From JAJFUE01 sp041687335 (GTDB taxonomy: Bacteria; Sumerlaeota; Sumerlaeia; MVZB01), in the NCBI GenBank assembly GCA_041687335.1, contig JAWLCE010000002.1:124001-188000 (forward strand): a stretch of DNA of 64,000 bases, read 5' to 3'. The notes beneath the pieces are model-generated. The model ran no database searches and had not been told where the DNA came from. It saw only the letters and a list, made by a program, of their open reading frames with translations. Below, piece by piece: positions 1 to 8,993 of this stretch. A program made the position numbers and the translations under genes. Numbering within the stretch: position 1 is the stretch's first letter; each line of letters starts with the position of its first letter.

Positions 1-2883
1 CCAGCCGGCCGCGCCCGCGCGCGCGAAGACCGCCAGCGGCCCCAGCCCCATCATCGCCCCGTCCTCGCCCAGGCGCTTCAGTTGCAGGTATTGGGCGAGA
101 AACTCCAGGTCCACGATGCCGCCCCGGCCGACCTTGAAGTCGCACCATGCCCAGCGCGCCGGCTTGCTGGCTTGCTCCATCCGCCGACGCATCGCGTGGA
201 TTTCGGCCGCCAGATCAAGCCCCACTAAGCGTCGGGCGATCCGCCCGCGCAGCCCCTCCACCAGGGCCGCTGCCGTGGCCGCGTCGCCGGCGATCGGCCG
301 CAGCTTCATGACCGACTGGAACTCCCAGCTCTGCGCGCGCCCGCTGAAGTAATCCAGATAGCGCCCCAGCGGCGGGGCGAGCGGCGCGCTGGCCCCCTCG
401 GGCCGCAGCCGCGCATCGACGGCATAGGCGCGCCCCTCGCTGGTGGTCATCGTCAGCAGCGCGATCATTCGCTCGGCGAGCGCGGCAGCGGTCTCGTTGG
501 GCGTGGCGCGCACTGCCGCCAGTCGCTCGTCGTGCACGAAGATCAGGTCCAGGTCGGTGAAGTGGTTGAACTCGCGGGCGCCCAGCTTGCCCATCGCCAG
601 CACGGCAAATCCCCCGCCGGCGGGATCGATCCCCAGCTCGGCGGCGGCGCGCGCCAGCACCCGTTCCACGATCAGCTCGGCCGTCAGGCAGAGCCGCGCA
701 TTGAAGGTCTTGAAGTCGATCAAGTCCGCCAGCTTGCCCAGCCCGGCCGCCAGATGCTCGAAGCGCTTGAAACGTCCCAGCGCGCGACAGAAGGCCTCGT
801 CCTCCATGATGCCGCCGGTCCAGCGCTCAAGGCGCGCCCGCAGGAGGTCGGGCTCGGCCCCGCGCGCCAGCTCGCCGGGGTCAAGAAAGGTGTCGACGAA
901 CTCGGGATGGGCGATCAGCGTGCGCGCCAGCAGGTTGCCCGATCCCATCGCCGTCAGCAGGAGCTCAAACAAAGCCGGCGCGCGCGCGAACATCTCGAAC
1001 ATCGTCGCCAGCGCCCCCGATGCCAGCAGAAAAGACTCAAGATTCGCCACGGCAGCCTCGGGACGCGGGATGGACGGGGCGCGCCGCAGCAGGCGCGGCA
1101 GCAGCTCGCCCCAGGCGCGCCGACCCTCTGCCGAAAGATAGATGTTGGCGCCCTGCCCACCCAGCCGCCGCAGCATCTTGAGCGTCGCGGGCGCCGCCAG
1201 CCCGAACGGCTCGAGTACGGCCAGGGCCGTGGCTTCAGGCTCCCCCGACATCACCGATCGGGCGGCGCACTCGGCCGGGTCGGTCGGCGCGGCCTGCTCG
1301 CGCGCCGGCTCAAAGAAATCGGTGAAATCCCTGTGCACCCGCTCCGCGACCCGCCGCCGGCGCGCCTCGAGCACCTCGCCCGCCGAGACCCCCCGCGCCG
1401 GCAGGATGCCGCAGCGGCGCGCCAGCAGCTCCAGCTCGGCCGGTTCGGCCGGCAGCATGTGCGTCTGGCGCAGGTGCATCATCTGAAGCCGGTGCTCCAG
1501 CGTGCGCAGGAAGATGTAATCCTCGCTCATCCGGCGCGCCCGCGCGGCCTCCAGCAGCCCGGCGGCGCTCAGGGCGGCGATGGCGTCCAGCGTGGCGGGG
1601 GCATCCAGTTCGCCGCGCGACGTGCCGTGCAGCATCTGCAACGTCTGGACAAGGAACTCGATCTCGCGGATGCCGCCGGCCCCGCGCTTGATCTCGCGCT
1701 CGCCGCCGGCCCGGCGACTGACCAGCTCGTCGATCCCGTGCTTCAGGTCGCGCATGTTCTGCACGAGCCGCTCCTTGTGCAGCGGGTCGTGGACCAGCGG
1801 GCGGGTCATCACCTCGAAGCGGTGGCCAAGTTCCCGGTCTCCGGCCACCGCTCGACCCTTCAGCAGCGCCAGCCGTTCCCACGGGTGGGCCTGGGTGACG
1901 TAATAAATTTCGTAGGCGTCGAAGGAGCGGGCCAGCGGACCGCTCGCGCCCTCGGGCCGCAGCCGCATGTCGACGCGATAGAAACAGCCCTCTTCGGTGG
2001 GCTCGCTCAGCCAGGCGATCAGCGACTCGGCCAGCCGGACGTAGAATTCATGATTGCTGATGGCGAGGCTGCCATCGCTGCGCCCCTCGGTGCGACCCTC
2101 GCGCGAGTAGACGAACATCAGGTCGATATCGCTGGAGAAGTTGAGCTCGCCGCCGCCGAGCTTGCCCATGCCGATGACGGCGAAGGAGACCGGCTCATCG
2201 GAGGGGTGGCCGTTTTCGGGCTCGGCGCGCGGATGGCCGTGGCGGGCCACCAGCGGCGCGGTCAGCTCCTCGATCGCCCAGTCGAGCGTTGCCGAGGCCA
2301 GCTCGCTCAGCTCGCGCGCCATCGCCAATTCGCTGGAGCGGCCGGTCAGCCGGCGCAGCGCCAGGCGCAGCAGCTCGCGGCGCTGAGCCTTGATCGCCGT
2401 CAACCGGCGCGGCTCGGCGGGCGCGGCGGCACAGGCGGCGTCATACTCGGCGCGAAAGTCGGCTGCCGTGCGCCCCCGCGCCAGGTTCTGGCCGGCCAGC
2501 CATTCGACCGTCGCCGGATGGCGCACCAGCAGGTCGGCCAGGAACTGCGAGTGGGCCGCCAGCATCGAAAGATAATTCAGCATCGGCGAGGGGAGCGCCG
2601 CCAGCGCGGCGGCGGGATCCTCGCCATTACGCGCCTCGGCCAGACGCGCCAGCGCCACCAGTGCCAGGTCGGGGGCCGGCGTGACCGCGACCGACTCGAT
2701 CAGGCGCGCCAGCGCCTCGGCGCCGCCCAGAGGGGTCAGCATGCGGGCCGCCGCCGCCGGCTCGGCAAAGCCCAGTTCAGCCAAGGCTGCAGTGGCGTCC
2801 CCGCCGGACTCCAGCACCGCCGCGGCGCGGGCGGCCGCGCCGGAATCGGACTCGGTCCGTGTGCGTCGGGGGCGGGACTTCAT
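1..2883 (-). CDS. glnE: Bifunctional glutamine synthetase adenylyltransferase/deadenylase, 3' end cut by window
   Basis: This enzyme adds AMP to glutamine synthetase and removes it in response to the nitrogen status signalled by PII. Translating the minus strand from the ATG at 2883 gives 961 codons open to the window edge. A first nucleotidyltransferase motif, GMGKLGGGELNFSSDID, lies near residues 238-254. A second copy, MGKLGAREFNHFTDLD, lies near residues 760-775, so both the deadenylating and the adenylating halves are present. The motif GRGGIVDLEF appears close to the edge, which leaves roughly the last C-terminal helical segment outside. The gene is read divergently from the radical SAM gene at 3032. 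Long reading frames on the plus strand here are antisense. The start could be slightly different, but the identity is secure. Confidence 0.95.
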   Translation of the reverse strand, partial: MKSRPRRTRTESDSGAAARAAAVLESGGDATAALAELGFAEPAAAARMLTPLGGAEALARLIESVAVTPAPDLALVALARLAEARNGEDPAAALAALPSPMLNYLSMLAAHSQFLADLLVRHPATVEWLAGQNLARGRTAADFRAEYDAACAAAPAEPRRLTAIKAQRRELLRLALRRLTGRSSELAMARELSELASATLDWAIEELTAPLVARHGHPRAEPENGHPSDEPVSFAVIGMGKLGGGELNFSSDIDLMFVYSREGRTEGRSDGSLAISNHEFYVRLAESLIAWLSEPTEEGCFYRVDMRLRPEGASGPLARSFDAYEIYYVTQAHPWERLALLKGRAVAGDRELGHRFEVMTRPLVHDPLHKERLVQNMRDLKHGIDELVSRRAGGEREIKRGAGGIREIEFLVQTLQMLHGTSRGELDAPATLDAIAALSAAGLLEAARARRMSEDYIFLRTLEHRLQMMHLRQTHMLPAEPAELELLARRCGILPARGVSAGEVLEARRRRVAERVHRDFTDFFEPAREQAAPTDPAECAARSVMSGEPEATALAVLEPFGLAAPATLKMLRRLGGQGANIYLSAEGRRAWGELLPRLLRRAPSIPRPEAAVANLESFLLASGALATMFEMFARAPALFELLLTAMGSGNLLARTLIAHPEFVDTFLDPGELARGAEPDLLRARLERWTGGIMEDEAFCRALGRFKRFEHLAAGLGKLADLIDFKTFNARLCLTAELIVERVLARAAAELGIDPAGGGFAVLAMGKLGAREFNHFTDLDLIFVHDERLAAVRATPNETAAALAERMIALLTMTTSEGRAYAVDARLRPEGASAPLAPPLGRYLDYFSGRAQSWEFQSVMKLRPIAGDAATAAALVEGLRGRIARRLVGLDLAAEIHAMRRRMEQASKPARWAWCDFKVGRGGIVDLEFLAQYLQLKRLGEDGAMMGLGPLAVFARAGAAGW

Positions 2884-3031
2884 CGATTCGTCCGTCTGCT
2901 GATGGTCGGCGTCATGGCGCGGGGTGCCCTCTTGCGTTGACCGCCGGCCGGGTTCGGCTTAAACTGATTCTGCCGACTCCGTCGGGGATCGGCAAGCCCA
3001 AGCTGGCCGCCGCGCGCGCCTTGGATGACCG

Positions 3032-4261
3032 ATGCCCAACACCCGCCCTCAAGCCTTCAATCATGTGCTGGAACTGCTCGACCTGACGTTTCTCGACGAG
3101 ACGATGCTGCAACAGCCATCGATTTACGGCACGGCCGTCACGACCGTCTGCAACTTGAAGTGCCCCTTCTGCATCCGCGAGGCATTGGGCGTGCGCGAGA
3201 ACCGCCACATGGATTTCGATGCCTTTGCCGGCCACGTGCAATACCTGGCGGCGGCGCGGCGGGTCTCGCTGTTCGGGCTGGGCGAGCCCTTCCTGCATCC
3301 GCGCTTCTTCGACTTCGTCGATCTCTGCCGGCAGGCGGGGGCGTTCGTCTCGACCTCGACCCACGGCATGAGCCTGACGGCCGAAGTCCGCGAGCGGATC
3401 ATCGAGACGGGGCTGGACGAGCTGAATATCTCGATGGACGCGGTCACGCCCCGGCTGTTCGCCGAGCTGCGCGTCGGCGCGGTGCTGGAGACCGTCATCG
3501 AACAGGTGACGGCACTGGCGGCCCTCAAGCGCGAGCGCGGCAGCGCCCTTGCGCTCAATGTCAATATGGCGGTGCACGGGCGCAACGTGCATGAAGTGGC
3601 GGCGATGGTCAAACTGGCCGCCCGCATGGGCTGCCAGTCGGTCTCCTACTCGAGCGCGGTGATTTACCTGCCCGAGGACGAGCCACTGGCCGTGCTCGAG
3701 ACCCCCCAGCTTGAACAGCAGCTCCAGCAGGCGCGCCTGTTCGGGGAGCGGCTTGGGATTTCCACGGTCTTCTGGCGCCAGAAGGCGCTCGGCGCACAGC
3801 CGGACCTCTATCACGCCGGCTCCTCCTATGGCTGCGGTCAACTCAACTCCACGCTCATCATCGAGCGCAGCGGCAAGGTCAAGACCTGCTGTTACCTGGA
3901 GGAGTATCAGGGCGACGCCTGGGTCGAGGGGCCGGTGGGGGCCTTCAATAACGACGGCATGCGCGCCCAGCGCCGGGCGCTGATGGAGGGGCGCGTCCGG
4001 CCGGAGTGCCAGGGCTGCGTTTTTCTGCGCGAGCGCACCCCCGCCTGGGTGCAGGGGATGCTCAACGAGGCCGCGCGCGTCGCCGAGAGCCATCCGCTGC
4101 TGACCGAGGAGGATCGCACGCACCTGCGGGTGCTGATCGAGCGCCACCAGCAGCGCAAGAACGAACTTTACCCCGATCATCGGGCGCGCCCGGCCGTCGA
4201 AGTCGGCGCCGCCCACGCCGCCGAGTTGGCCACCGCCCAGCCCCTTTATCAGGGCAAATAA
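3032..4261 (+). CDS. Radical SAM/SPASM-domain protein
   Basis: This 409-residue protein has the radical SAM cluster motif CNLKCPFC (Cys40, Cys44, Cys47), followed by a glycine-rich GLGEP segment typical of SAM binding. The C-terminal part carries further cysteines (YGCGQLN, TCCYLEE, CQGCVF) in a SPASM-like arrangement that would hold extra iron-sulfur clusters. Proteins of this class modify peptides or proteins, or mature enzyme cofactors. No precursor peptide is visible next to it, so the substrate is unknown. The start ATG at 3032 has only a weak upstream purine stretch. Its stop codon directly abuts the stop codon of the arginine decarboxylase gene on the other strand. The family call is firm; the specific function is not. 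Confidence 0.85.
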   Translation: MPNTRPQAFNHVLELLDLTFLDETMLQQPSIYGTAVTTVCNLKCPFCIREALGVRENRHMDFDAFAGHVQYLAAARRVSLFGLGEPFLHPRFFDFVDLCRQAGAFVSTSTHGMSLTAEVRERIIETGLDELNISMDAVTPRLFAELRVGAVLETVIEQVTALAALKRERGSALALNVNMAVHGRNVHEVAAMVKLAARMGCQSVSYSSAVIYLPEDEPLAVLETPQLEQQLQQARLFGERLGISTVFWRQKALGAQPDLYHAGSSYGCGQLNSTLIIERSGKVKTCCYLEEYQGDAWVEGPVGAFNNDGMRAQRRALMEGRVRPECQGCVFLRERTPAWVQGMLNEAARVAESHPLLTEEDRTHLRVLIERHQQRKNELYPDHRARPAVEVGAAHAAELATAQPLYQGK

Positions 4262-4810
4262 TCAGGTCAGCATCACGGCCGAGGCCACGACGGTGGTCCA
4301 GAGGCCCGTCTTGTCACCCTCGGCCGTCTGCACGACCGCGCGCGTGCGCACGATCTTGCCTGACATCTTGTAGATTTCCTTGCGCTCGTCGTAGGCGGTC
4401 TCGGGGTCGAACTCGATCCCCAGCGTGGTGGCCAGCATGGTCGCCGCCAGATCCTCGACCAGGTCGCCGATCTTCTGCTCGGTCATGCCATAGCCATGGT
4501 GCTCGCTGATGTAGCCGTAGTCCTCGCCTCGCGCCGGTTGCGCCAGTCCGACGCCCGCCCCAACCATCCGCGAGGGCTCATTGGTGGCGGCGTCGGCGAT
4601 GACGACGAACATGATCTGGCCGGGCTTGAGTTTCTTGACCCCCTGGGCGCGCGATATGATCTTGCAGTTGGGCGGCAGGATGCTGCTGACGCGCACGAGG
4701 TTGCCTTTTTCGATGCCGGCCTGGCGCAGCGCCAGCTCGAAGCTCTGCAGTTTCTCGCGATGGCGTCCCACGCCTTTGGTAAAAAAGATCTCCTTGGGCA
4801 CCAGGTTCAT
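4262..4810 (-). CDS. Pyruvoyl-dependent arginine decarboxylase
   Basis: This 182-residue protein matches the small pyruvoyl-dependent arginine decarboxylases, which make agmatine as the first step of polyamine synthesis. The self-cleavage site is in VRVSSILPP. Cleavage between Ser42 and Ser43 would release the beta chain and turn Ser43 into the pyruvoyl group. Other family-like segments are PNCKII, GAGVGLA and EHHGYGMTE. The ATG at 4810 is preceded by an AAGGGAGA ribosome binding site. The open frame continues further upstream, but that extension shows no family similarity. The length fits the archaeal and chlamydial enzymes. No other polyamine gene is nearby. Confidence 0.93.
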   Translation of the reverse strand: MNLVPKEIFFTKGVGRHREKLQSFELALRQAGIEKGNLVRVSSILPPNCKIISRAQGVKKLKPGQIMFVVIADAATNEPSRMVGAGVGLAQPARGEDYGYISEHHGYGMTEQKIGDLVEDLAATMLATTLGIEFDPETAYDERKEIYKMSGKIVRTRAVVQTAEGDKTGLWTTVVASAVMLT

Positions 4811-5144
4811 GGTCGCGTCTCCCTTGTGTGATGAACAATTATGGCCCACCGATTGGGGTGTCGCAATGATCGGAAGAAAACCAACCCTTGGCGAACGATG
4901 AAGGGCTGGCTTCGATTCTTCATTTTTTCGCAAAGGCCGCAGAGAACCGCGAAAAGAACGCAAAGTCGTGGCGAAGCGATGCTGGACGGGTGATATGAAT
5001 GCATGGTCATGGAAGAGCGACAAAACATGAGGGATCCAAGGGGCCGCGGAGTTTTCCATTTGGTCCAGCGCCGCCATGCCGATATGATGAATGGAGACAG
5101 GGCCGGCACCGCCTGGCCCGATTTTCATTCAAGGGTTTGACGCC
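4811..5144. other. Divergent intergenic region
   Basis: This stretch lies between the arginine decarboxylase and the LON-domain gene, which are read away from each other, so it should hold both promoters. It contains a run of six T (4923-4930) followed by a purine-rich tract with repeated GCAAAG and GAGAAC-like words (4930-4965). I see no convincing gene, RNA or riboswitch. Short open frames here have no ribosome binding site. Confidence 0.5.
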
Positions 5145-5804
5145 GTGCTTCCGGAGTATCTCGACATCCCGATTTTTCCCCTGCCCAACGTGACGTTCTT
5201 CCCGCAGACCTGGCTGCCGCTTCACGTCTTCGAGCCGCGCTACAAGGCGATGGTGGCCAACTGCCTCAAGGGCGACCGGTTGATGGGGGTATCGCTACTC
5301 AAGGAAGGATGGCAAAAGGATTACTTTGGCCGCCCGCCGGTCAGCAAGACCTTCGGCGTGGGCAAGATCGTGGACCACGAGCAACTGGCCAATGGCCGCT
5401 GCACGATCATGCTGGAGGGGCTTTACCGCGTGCGGTTGGTGCAGGAGTTTCCCACGAGGCTTTTTCGCGTCGGGCGGGTCAAGGTGCTGCAGGAGATGCC
5501 GATCGATTCGCGGCGCGGGCCGGTGATGGAACTGATCAAGGAGCTGCGCCACCAGACCAGCCAGATGGCGCGGTTGGTGCCCGACAGCAAGGACGTGATC
5601 GCCAACGCCTGGTCGGCGCATCTGCACCCGCTGGCAGTGGCCAACCAGTTGGCCTCGGCGCTGGTGCTCGACCCTTACGACCGGCAGTCGATCCTGGAGC
5701 AGGACGATCCGTTGCGCCGGCTGCGCCTGCTGCTGATCCAGCTGCGGACGATTGTTTACCAGCTCAGTGGCGAGCTGCGCGAGGAAGTGGTTGAGGAAGA
5801 CTAG
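5145..5804 (+). CDS. LON peptidase substrate-binding domain protein
   Basis: This 219-residue protein consists of the N-terminal substrate-binding domain of Lon protease with no AAA or protease domain. The opening LPEYLDIPIFPLPNVTFFP and the later FEPRYKAM and GRCTIMLEGLYRVR are typical. The C-terminal half is helical (LRHQTSQMARLVPD, DDPLRRLRLLL). Stand-alone proteins of this kind are common, and their role, perhaps in substrate recognition, is not settled. I chose the GTG at 5145 because the conserved domain starts there and AAGGG lies nine bases upstream. An in-frame ATG at 5091 would add 18 poorly conserved residues. Confidence 0.85.
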   Translation: MLPEYLDIPIFPLPNVTFFPQTWLPLHVFEPRYKAMVANCLKGDRLMGVSLLKEGWQKDYFGRPPVSKTFGVGKIVDHEQLANGRCTIMLEGLYRVRLVQEFPTRLFRVGRVKVLQEMPIDSRRGPVMELIKELRHQTSQMARLVPDSKDVIANAWSAHLHPLAVANQLASALVLDPYDRQSILEQDDPLRRLRLLLIQLRTIVYQLSGELREEVVEED

Positions 5805-5880
5805 AGCTGTTGCCGAGGAAGTGCCGGAGGGCGGGTTCCGCAAGCGCAGGCATGGCATCGTGATGCCGGGCAGTGCGGCT

Positions 5881-6960
5881 CTAGGGCCTCAGCGCGGAAT
5901 CTCCGGCCGCCTCCTTTTGGACCAGCGCCCATAGTTCGCGCACCAGTGCCGACATCTGATCCTGGCTCGCCGTCACCACAAGCTGCACCCGATTCAAATT
6001 ATTGCTGATCATGATCCGGTCGTAGAGTTCCGCCAAGACTGGCAGCTGCTGGGCATGCATCACCATATAAAAGCGCCCTGCCTGATGCATGGCGCGCACC
6101 GATTCGGTCAGCTGCGTCGCCTCCTCGATCGTATTGGCCGCCAGTCCGCCCCCGAAGCGGATCTGATCGGCCATGCCCACGTCATAGAAATAATGACGCG
6201 CTGCCGTCAGGCCGCTGATGTCGGATGCCATCGGCGCCAGCGCGACGGTGTCGGGCGGCGAAAAATCGCCGCCACCCCAGGCGACTGCCGACAGGTCGGG
6301 CCAGTTCAGCCGCTGGCGCCAGCCCTCTTCCAGCCTCAGGCCTTCGACCTGGCCCGCGATCACGGCGAGCGAATCGGCCATCAGCGTCGGCGAAAGGCTC
6401 AGCACCAGCAACTGGTCGGAGGGAAATGCCAGTTCAATCCGGTAGCTGTGTTGCTCGTTGAACTGGCTGCGCGCCTCGAGCCGATGGATGGTGAAGCCGG
6501 CGTGCTGGACCTGCTCGAAGGGCCGGGGCTGGATCAGCCACTCCTCGCCCAGCCAGCGACGCAAATCATCGAGCCGCCCCTGCAGGCCCTCAAAGCGCCC
6601 GCGCGCGATCAGGATCGTATTGCCGAATGGGCGGTCTTCCTCGGCGACGCCGCGCTGGCCCAGGTTGATCTGATCGATCTGGCGGATCAGGTCAAAGCCC
6701 ACATGATCACGCAGGCCGTCCAGCAGTCGGCGCAGCTCATCGCCCTGTTCGCGCCGCGCCATGTCGTCTTGAAACCAACGCCGCGTGCGCAACCGGCCAA
6801 GGTCGAGGCTATGAAGGTGCTGGGTGTCGCCGGGGAGGCCGAAGTAAGGATTCTGCTCGACAGCCACCACGAAATCGGATTTGCCGCAGCCGGTCAATGC
6901 CACCGCCGGCAGCAATACCAGCAGCAGTAAGCAATAGCGGTGCAGCGGGATCATGGGCAT
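5881..6960 (-). CDS. Predicted lipoprotein of unknown function
   Basis: The 359-residue product starts with a hydrophobic signal peptide ending in the lipobox LTGC, so it is probably a lipid-anchored envelope protein. The mature part has no enzyme motif I recognise. It contains two stretches that look like paired alpha/beta units (LIARGRFEGL, LVVTASQDQM) and resembles large substrate-free lipoproteins seen in planctomycete-like genomes. The ATG at 6960 has GAGGAG nine bases upstream. A TTG codon three codons earlier is in frame but overlaps that spacing less well. It follows the small membrane protein at 6993 by 32 bases on the same strand, so the two are probably co-transcribed. Confidence 0.65.
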   Translation of the reverse strand: MPMIPLHRYCLLLLVLLPAVALTGCGKSDFVVAVEQNPYFGLPGDTQHLHSLDLGRLRTRRWFQDDMARREQGDELRRLLDGLRDHVGFDLIRQIDQINLGQRGVAEEDRPFGNTILIARGRFEGLQGRLDDLRRWLGEEWLIQPRPFEQVQHAGFTIHRLEARSQFNEQHSYRIELAFPSDQLLVLSLSPTLMADSLAVIAGQVEGLRLEEGWRQRLNWPDLSAVAWGGGDFSPPDTVALAPMASDISGLTAARHYFYDVGMADQIRFGGGLAANTIEEATQLTESVRAMHQAGRFYMVMHAQQLPVLAELYDRIMISNNLNRVQLVVTASQDQMSALVRELWALVQKEAAGDSALRP

Positions 6961-6992
6961 GATCGGCAACTCCTCGGTGTGGTCCGCTCGGT

Positions 6993-7397
6993 CTAAATTC
7001 GTCCGCGCAGCAGGGTCAGCATCTGCTCGACGCGACTGCGCGCATGAGCAGCCGTCTCCTGCAGCAGTGCCTGATTGTCGGGCTGCTTCATGTCGCTGTC
7101 GATGCGGGCTCGCAGGTCGACCAGCTCATTTTCCATTGTGCGCAGCGCCAGCAGGTCGTCGCGTCGTTTCTCACGCGCCAGGTCCAACTCGCGCCGATAG
7201 ATCACCGACCGGTCCGACCCCTTCAGGATCAGGTACTCGACCAGCATGATGATCGGGATGATGGCGGCCGTGGGGCTGTAGAGCGCGTTCAGGATCGTCT
7301 GGTGATTCCCGGTCAGGACAATCAAGGCCAGCACGCCGATGACAATCAGGATCACCTGCTCGCCCGGACCGAGGTGCAATTTCTTGAGCGGGTTCAT
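6993..7397 (-). CDS. Small membrane protein with coiled-coil tail
   Basis: This 134-residue protein has two hydrophobic segments near the N-terminus (VILIVIGVLALIVL and AAIIPIIMLVEYLIL), then a charged helical region (RRELDLAREKRRDDLLALR and onward) that should form a coiled coil. It probably sits in the inner membrane with the coiled coil in the cytoplasm. I do not recognise the family. The ATG at 7397 is preceded by AAGGAG at 13 bases. A longer frame starting at 7469 adds a charged stretch with no ribosome binding site. It lies just upstream of the lipoprotein gene, which suggests a shared transcript. Confidence 0.6.
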   Translation of the reverse strand: MNPLKKLHLGPGEQVILIVIGVLALIVLTGNHQTILNALYSPTAAIIPIIMLVEYLILKGSDRSVIYRRELDLAREKRRDDLLALRTMENELVDLRARIDSDMKQPDNQALLQETAAHARSRVEQMLTLLRGRI

Positions 7398-7658
7398 CGG
7401 GCGCGTGGGACTCCTTCGCCGTCCATACCACCGAATGACAGATTCTAAATGAGCAGGATCATGCCCCACAACAGCAAATAAAGTATTTTTCCGATAGGAC
7501 CCATGGATCGTTCAAAGATCGCCCGGTCGTGACAAGACGATGCAATCGTCGAGGTATCGATCGAGGCCGACAAGATTCTTGAAGATCGACCCGCAATCAG
7601 TGATCATGGAGCGACCCACCAGACGCTTGGGTCGAGCCTTCCGATGAGGAGTCTGCCG

Positions 7659-8945
7659 ATGTCCGTGATCCTGCTCAAGGGCGGTCGCGTGATCGACCCC
7701 GCGCATCGACGCGATGAAGTCGCCGATCTCTGGCTGGTCGATGGCAAGGTCGCGCTGGCTGACCCAGGTCGCGCGGCCGACCGCGTCATTGATTGCGCCG
7801 GCAAACTGGTGACGCCAGGGCTGGTCGACATGCACGTGCACCTGCGCGAGCCGGGGCGCGAGGACAAGGAGACGGTTGCCACCGGCACGCGCTCGGCGGC
7901 CGCGGGCGGCGTCACCAGCGTCGGAGTGATTCCCAACACCGACCCGGTGATCGACTCCCAGACCGGCGTCAAGTTCATCCTCTCGCGCGCGCAGTCCGAT
8001 GCCGTCGTCAACGTCTACCCCTATGCCGCCGTCACCCGAGGCCAGAAGGGTGAGGCGCTGACCGAGATGGGCGACCTGCTGCAGGCGGGGGCGGTGGCCT
8101 TCACCGATGACGGCCACCCGATCATGAACAACCGGGTCATGCGCCAGGCGCTGGAATATGCCCGCAATTTTGACGCGCTGATCCTGGACCACTGCGAGGA
8201 CGCCCATCTGGCCGAGGGCGGCTCGCTGCGCGAGGGCGAGCTGTCGGCGCGGATGGGCCTGAAGGGCTGGCCGGCCGAGGCCGAGATCATCCAGGTGGCG
8301 CGCGACGCCGCGCTCGCGGAATCCACCGGCGGGCGCATCCATATCTGCCATGTCAGCACGCGCGCCTCGCTCAATTTCATCCGCGACGCCCGCCGCCGCG
8401 GCGTGCGCATCTCGGGCGAGGTTTCGCCGCATCACCTTGCGTTGACGGTCCAGGCAGCCGCCACCTACGATACCAACGCCAAGTGCAACCCCCCGCTGGG
8501 CACCGAGGACGACCGCCAGGCCCTGATCGAGGCGCTGCTCGACGGCACGCTTGACGCCATTGCCAGCGACCATGCCCCCCATACACAAATCGAGAAGGAC
8601 CTGATGTTCACCGAGGCCCCAAACGGCCTGATCGGCATGGAGACCATGTTCGGCGTGCTCAACACGGCCCTGGTGCGGCCGGGCCTCGTGCCGATGACGA
8701 CCATCATCGAAAAGCTGACGGTGGGGCCCTCGCGTTTGCTGGGCCTGCACAAGGGCACGCTCGGGGAGGGCGCCGACGCCGATGTGGCGGTCTTCGATCC
8801 CGAGGCCCGCTGGACGGTCGACCCCGGCGCGTTCCAGAGCAAGTCGCGCAACTGCCCTTGGAACGGCCATGAGCTGGTTGGCCGGCCGTTCGCAACCATT
8901 GTCGGCGGGCGTGTTATCTATTATGATGGCGCCATGGCGCTCTGA
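7659..8945 (+). CDS. pyrC: Dihydroorotase (class I)
   Basis: Dihydroorotase closes carbamoyl-aspartate to dihydroorotate, the third step of pyrimidine synthesis. The 428-residue product has the metal site HVHLREPG, a conserved GGVTS, VIPNTDPV, TDDGHP, an LDHCED histidine, HICHVSTR, and the catalytic ASDHAPHT. These features and the length fit class I enzymes. I chose the ATG at 7659 because GAGGAG lies just upstream; an ATG at 7644 is in frame but falls inside that site. No pyrB or other pyrimidine gene is adjacent. The OmpA-type gene follows 48 bases downstream on the same strand. Confidence 0.95.
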   Translation: MSVILLKGGRVIDPAHRRDEVADLWLVDGKVALADPGRAADRVIDCAGKLVTPGLVDMHVHLREPGREDKETVATGTRSAAAGGVTSVGVIPNTDPVIDSQTGVKFILSRAQSDAVVNVYPYAAVTRGQKGEALTEMGDLLQAGAVAFTDDGHPIMNNRVMRQALEYARNFDALILDHCEDAHLAEGGSLREGELSARMGLKGWPAEAEIIQVARDAALAESTGGRIHICHVSTRASLNFIRDARRRGVRISGEVSPHHLALTVQAAATYDTNAKCNPPLGTEDDRQALIEALLDGTLDAIASDHAPHTQIEKDLMFTEAPNGLIGMETMFGVLNTALVRPGLVPMTTIIEKLTVGPSRLLGLHKGTLGEGADADVAVFDPEARWTVDPGAFQSKSRNCPWNGHELVGRPFATIVGGRVIYYDGAMAL

Positions 8946-8993
8946 CGCCGCGAATCGCCTGGGAGTCCTGCCCCTGCGGGCGGAATTGGTTTT

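Noticed and set aside
532..2940. An 802-codon open frame on the plus strand
   Set aside because: It runs antisense to glnE, whose motifs are clear on the minus strand. The translation is Arg/Gln-rich low-complexity with no family likeness, as expected in high-GC DNA.
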